From the NCBI GenBank assembly GCA_964414015.1, contig CAYPUE010000039.1, positions 1 through 6,920 of the forward strand: 6,920 bases of DNA, given 5' to 3'. The notes under the pieces are model-generated. The model was given only the letters and a program-made list of their open reading frames with translations. It ran no database searches and had not been told where the DNA came from. Numbering within the stretch: position 1 is the stretch's first letter; each line of letters begins with the position of its first letter. The DNA is from JAUSEW01 sp964414015 (GTDB lineage: Bacteria > Patescibacteriota > Microgenomatia > Levybacterales > UBA12049). The translations under genes were made by a program, and so were the position numbers. Positions 4,419 to 6,920 of the stretch are shown here, one piece after another.

Positions 4419-5653
4419 GCTTTAAGTCTTTTTAAGATCTCGTCCAAAGAAAGGAGTTCTATTTTTTCTTCACTTCTTTTCTTCCATTCAATTTTATCTT
4501 GAGTTTTTTCGGAAATAACCAGTCTCACGGGAATTCCTATCAAATCCGCATCTGCAAATTTTTGCCCTGCGGAAACATCTTCTCTGTCATCATACAAAAC
4601 CTCAACTCCAGCTTTTTCTAATTTTTCATAAACCTCATCCGCTCTTTTCTTAATCCTTGATTCATTATTCATAATTCCTATTAAATGCGTATCGTATGGC
4701 GCGACATTTTCCGGCCAAATAATCCCTTTCTCGTCATTGTAAACTTCAGCAATCGTACCCATTAATCTTGATATGCCAATCCCATAACAGCCCATCACAA
4801 TTGGTATTTCTTTGCCGTCTTTGTCTTTATAGGTCAGCCCAAAAGTCTCCGAAAATTTAGTCTTCAGAGGAAAAATATTACCAACCTCAATCGCTTTGGC
4901 TTTTTGCAAAGGCCCGTGTCCCAAATCGCATTGCTTGCCTTCTTTAACAGGACTTACTTCAATATTGGCAGAAAAATCACCATTCGGGCAATAAATAATT
5001 TCATCTTCTCCCGCTTCTGCAATTACTTGGTATTCATGGGAAAATTTGCTGAAAGTTCCCCCTCCTGCTTGCGTTTCTATGGCGCTAAGTCCTAATCTTT
5101 GGAAAAGTTTCTTGTAGGCTTTTTTCGCGATCTCGTAATATTTTTCAAAATCTTTTTCATCGGTATGGAATGAGTACAAATCTTTCATTAAAAATTCCCG
5201 TCCCCGCAAGAGTCCGCTTTTGGCTCTTTTTTCATCCCTAAATTTTGTTTGGATCTGGTAAACGTAAAGAGGCAAATCTTTGTAGGAATTTACAAACTGC
5301 TTTGCCAAAGGCACGATTACTTCTTCGTGGGTTGGGCCCAAAGGATATTCTTTTTCCAAAATGCTTTTCACTTTAAAAAGCGCATCAAAGCTCGACCATC
5401 TGCCTGTATGTTCCCATGATTCTTTATTTTGTAAAGCACTTAAAAGAAGTTCCTGTCCTCCGATCGCATTCACTTCTTCCCTGACAATATTGGCAATTTT
5501 ATTCAGAACTCTAAGGCCTAAAGGCAGAAAATTATAAACTCCGGAGATTTCCCTTCGGATAAACCCGGCTCGTATCAAAAGCTTGGCATTAACTGCAGTT
5601 TCATCGCTTGGCGCATTTTTTATAGTCTTTCCGAATAATTTCGAATATCTCAT
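4415..5653 (-). CDS. proS: Prolyl-tRNA synthetase, short form without editing insertion
   Basis: Class II aminoacyl-tRNA synthetase that charges tRNA-Pro. Seen in order: the motif 1 region (GVYNFLPLGLRVLNKI, about 39-54), LGPTHEEV (105-112), motif 2 (FRDEKRAKSGLLRGREF, 138-154, then MKDLYSFH), SHEYQV (205-210), motif 3 (GCYGIGISRLMG, 288-299) and a C-terminal anticodon-binding domain (about 320-412, with YDDREDVSAGQKFADADLIGIP). At 412 residues it is far shorter than the usual bacterial enzyme of about 570. The missing part is the INS editing domain that removes mischarged Ala, which belongs where only about 20 residues follow ANIEV. A small repeat-derived insertion (MNNESRIKK, 328-336) opens the anticodon domain. 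The ATG is one base after the csaA stop, with only a weak, distant ribosome site, so coupling is likely. Confidence 0.96.
   Translation of the reverse strand: MRYSKLFGKTIKNAPSDETAVNAKLLIRAGFIRREISGVYNFLPLGLRVLNKIANIVREEVNAIGGQELLLSALQNKESWEHTGRWSSFDALFKVKSILEKEYPLGPTHEEVIVPLAKQFVNSYKDLPLYVYQIQTKFRDEKRAKSGLLRGREFLMKDLYSFHTDEKDFEKYYEIAKKAYKKLFQRLGLSAIETQAGGGTFSKFSHEYQVIAEAGEDEIIYCPNGDFSANIEVSPVKEGKQCDLGHGPLQKAKAIEVGNIFPLKTKFSETFGLTYKDKDGKEIPIVMGCYGIGISRLMGTIAEVYNDEKGIIWPENVAPYDTHLIGIMNNESRIKKRADEVYEKLEKAGVEVLYDDREDVSAGQKFADADLIGIPVRLVISEKTQDKIEWKKRSEEKIELLSLDEILKRLKA
4647..4679 (-). repeat. Repeat modules A and B inside proS
   Basis: On the minus strand this reads module A (complement of 4660-4679) followed by overlapping module B (complement of 4647-4663), and encodes GIMNNESRIKK. 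Module A is identical over 20 bases to plus-strand 3725-3744 in the DHH gene. Module B matches 3774-3790 at 16 of 17 bases on the same strand. The two modules are adjacent here but separated, with one inverted, in the DHH gene. Confidence 0.7.
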
Positions 5654-5654
5654 A

Positions 5655-5990
5655 TTAATAAAGTTTTCCGCCGACTACCGCATCGTCTTTAGTCGGAGCT
5701 ATCAACACGCATTCGTTATTTTCATCTGGAACACCTAAAGTTAATACTTCCGACATAAAAGGTCCAATCTGTCGTGGCGGAAAATTGACAACGCCTAATA
5801 CCAATTTCCCAACTAATTCTTCTTTTTTATAGTGTTTTACCAGTTGAGCACTTGATCGCTTAGTACCAATCTCCGGACCAAAATCAATCGTAAGCTTAAA
5901 AGAAGGCTTTCTTGCCTCGGGAAAATCTTCAACAGCAAGAATTTTACCCACCCTTATGTCTAGTTTTTGAAAATCTGCAAATGTAGCCAC
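5655..5990 (-). CDS. csaA: tRNA-binding protein CsaA
   Basis: A 111-residue protein that is one OB-fold tRNA-binding domain, like CsaA and Trbp111 (normally 110-111 residues, dimeric). Family landmarks are DFQKLDIRVGKILAVEDFPEA at the N-terminus, LTIDFGPEIGTKRSSAQL in the middle, and VVNFPPRQIGPFMSEVLTLGV near the end. The PEAR and NFPPRQIGPF blocks point to CsaA rather than the MetRS C-terminal domain. CsaA has been described as a chaperone-like protein linked to secretion and as a tRNA binder. I choose GTG at 5990: it gives exactly the family length and lies 6 bases after an extended -10 box. The frame stays open 35 more codons to a TTG at 6095, but that extension (IENEGVNQELKNGW) does not resemble the family. 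It is coupled to proS. Confidence 0.9.
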   Translation of the reverse strand: MATFADFQKLDIRVGKILAVEDFPEARKPSFKLTIDFGPEIGTKRSSAQLVKHYKKEELVGKLVLGVVNFPPRQIGPFMSEVLTLGVPDENNECVLIAPTKDDAVVGGKLY

Positions 5991-5996
5991 GTTTTC

Positions 5997-6023
5997 AGTA
6001 TAGCATATTTCCTCAAAATGCAA
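5997..6023 (-). promoter_or_regulatory. Extended -10 promoter of csaA-proS
   Basis: On the minus strand TGCTATACT (complement of 5997-6005) is an extended -10 element ending 6 bases before the csaA GTG. A weak TTGCAT (complement of 6018-6023) lies 15 bases upstream, shorter than ideal but tolerable with an extended -10. The mRNA should start at or next to the GTG. Confidence 0.55.
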
Positions 6024-6104
6024 TCTCTGATTTAGCACAGTCCAACCATTCTTCAATTCTTGGTTAACTCCCTCATTCTCAATTGCAATTTGCAATTACA
6101 ATAC

Positions 6105-6118
6105 TACGCTATAGCGTA
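6105..6118. repeat. 14-bp perfect palindrome in the divergent csaA upstream region
   Basis: TACGCTATAGCGTA is its own complement and lies in the 215-base region between csaA and the rightward gene pair. Next to it (6081-6097) is an AATTGCAATTTGCAATT repeat. The palindrome could be an operator for a dimeric regulator of either side, but no regulator gene is in the window. Confidence 0.4.
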
Positions 6119-6191
6119 TCCTTGTCCCAACTGAATTAAGCTATGTTTTAAATCAGATCAGATTGGTATAGCATATTTTCGAAAATTGTTA

Positions 6192-6197
6192 TATAAT
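6192..6197 (+). promoter_or_regulatory. -10 box of the rightward two-gene unit
   Basis: A consensus TATAAT lies 8 bases before the ATG at 6206, placing the transcription start at or within two bases of the start codon. No clear -35 hexamer is seen at 16-18 bases, and there is no ribosome site before the ATG. Confidence 0.5.
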
Positions 6198-6205
6198 TCC
6201 AAACT

Positions 6206-6499
6206 ATGGCAAGACCAGAAACAGAAACCTATCAAGTAACGTTTAGTCGATTATCTCCAGGCGATACAATTAACGTACTTAATTGGCAAGCGAAAAATCC
6301 AAGAAGCAGAATCGTTCTCCGCTGGGAAGACAAGAAAACGAAAGTAGTTATAGTTTCTTTAGAAGTAAGTCCTTTTTGGGCCAGATATGGAGGATATGGC
6401 AATCTGCAGCTTAAAGATATATATGAACTTATGAGAAGCGCAAACAGGATATCAGTCTTACAATCGCCTTATTCTTCAATTCCGAACTTAAGTAAATAA
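6206..6499 (+). CDS. Uncharacterised small protein
   Basis: A 97-residue protein I do not recognise. It has no signal peptide, membrane segment, cysteines or clear catalytic motif. The sequence suggests a small alpha/beta fold. Likely strands are TYQVTFSRL (8-16), RIVLRW (35-40) and KVVIVSLEV (46-54); a helix (KDIYELMRSA, about 70-79) follows an aromatic, glycine-rich turn (FWARYGGYGNL). The ATG is preceded by TATAAT rather than a ribosome site, fitting a leaderless start. The next gene begins 4 bases after this stop, so the two are surely co-transcribed and may act together. Both start similarly (MARPE, MANPE) and share a TK-(V/I)(V/I)I-x-S strand, which could mean distant paralogy. It diverges from csaA-proS. 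Confidence 0.72.
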   Translation: MARPETETYQVTFSRLSPGDTINVLNWQAKNPRSRIVLRWEDKKTKVVIVSLEVSPFWARYGGYGNLQLKDIYELMRSANRISVLQSPYSSIPNLSK

Positions 6500-6503
6500 T
6501 ATT

Positions 6504-6851
6504 ATGGCAAATCCTGAAAATAAACCATTTGCCAGCATAGTTAACGCCAAGGAACAAGTAATTGGCCTTAGCATAAATCCAAAGGAATGGAGTATTCAGG
6601 CGCTAAGAGATGTTTTATATCATCAGGTATTAGCTGCGGAAAGAACCAAAATTATCATAACGAGCGGCAAAAGAGTTAAAATTTTAGAACCAGAAGATCT
6701 TTTAGCTGTTAAAGAAAAGAGAGGCAGAGCTTTAAAGGACTTCCTTAATGGCAATAGCTCTTTTATGAAACAAGCTCAATCGGTAACTATATATAACATT
6801 GACCCAATTCGGCATTTTATTGAACATTTACCGTCAATAGACGACATATAA
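6504..6851 (+). CDS. Uncharacterised small protein, partner of the preceding gene
   Basis: A 115-residue protein I do not recognise. There is no membrane segment, signal peptide or cysteine. Visible parts are a strand-like start (FASIVNAKEQVIGLSI), a helix (SIQALRDVLYHQVLAAE, about 29-45), a strand (TKIIITSGKRVKIL, 48-61), a basic helix (about 63-82, PEDLLAVKEKRGRALKDFL) and an acidic end (SIDDI). The strand TKIIITS resembles TKVVIVS in the upstream gene. The start is the only sensible ATG and has no ribosome site, so translation may depend on reinitiation after the upstream stop 4 bases away. Nothing in 6852-6893 looks like a terminator; CTCTCCTTTTT is pyrimidine-rich but has no stem. Confidence 0.7.
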   Translation: MANPENKPFASIVNAKEQVIGLSINPKEWSIQALRDVLYHQVLAAERTKIIITSGKRVKILEPEDLLAVKEKRGRALKDFLNGNSSFMKQAQSVTIYNIDPIRHFIEHLPSIDDI

Positions 6852-6893
6852 TCCTCTCCTTTTTCTGTCTAGGCCCCCATACATACGGAACGG

Positions 6894-6920
6894 TTGATAA
6901 GTTTTGAAAGGATCATATAA
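6894..6920 (+). promoter_or_regulatory. Possible promoter at the right window edge
   Basis: TTGATA at 6894-6899 is followed after 16 bases by TATAA, cut off by the window end at 6920. It would serve a rightward gene outside the window. Because the -10 box is incomplete the call is weak. Confidence 0.35.

Noticed and set aside
5991..6095. N-terminal extension of CsaA from a TTG at 6095
   Set aside because: The 35 extra residues do not resemble the family, the region holds the -10 box and an AATTGC repeat, and the GTG at 5990 gives the exact family length.

Overview
The window is AT-rich, densely packed bacterial chromosome and looks like a member of the Candidate Phyla Radiation (Patescibacteria, possibly Microgenomates). 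The reasons are compact versions of core proteins, a prolyl-tRNA synthetase without its editing insertion, candidate leaderless promoters, and low-complexity repeat tracts of the kind I associate with these genomes, both between and inside conserved genes. The lineage is an inference from gene style, not from a marker-gene comparison.

Layout. (1) Positions 3931 to 78 on the minus strand hold a six-gene run: a DHH-superfamily (MYG1-like) phosphoesterase, a HIT-domain hydrolase, ribosomal protein bS21 (rpsU), the rRNA-processing endoribonuclease YbeY, the clamp-loader ATPase DnaX and the nucleoid protein YbaB/EbfC. It is probably read from a good sigma-70-type promoter at 3939-3967, perhaps with a second promoter in front of dnaX. 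rpsU and ybeY are tightly coupled, and dnaX-ybaB is a classic pair. A GC-rich, strongly foldable segment (381-450) lies at the dnaX-ybaB junction. (2) Divergent from this run, 4041-4418 (+) encodes a small protein with a proline-rich middle and a C-terminal membrane segment. Its stop overlaps the stop of the convergent proS. (3) On the minus strand csaA (tRNA-binding protein) and proS (short prolyl-tRNA synthetase) form a two-gene operon from 5990 to 4415. (4) After a divergent promoter region of about 215 bases, two small unrecognised proteins (6206-6499 and 6504-6851, +) form a tight pair. A possible promoter for a gene beyond the window sits at the right edge.

The minus-strand genes are mostly translation, RNA maturation and replication housekeeping. 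The most interesting signals are: low-complexity repeats inserted in frame in DnaX, the DHH protein (twice) and ProRS, including one 20-base module shared in opposite orientation by two genes 930 bases apart; the GC-rich foldable element, a candidate undescribed structured RNA; several genes whose -10 box lies 6-8 bases before the start codon; and a YbeY that stops directly after its metal-binding motif. I see no tRNA, rRNA, CRISPR array, transposase or phage gene.
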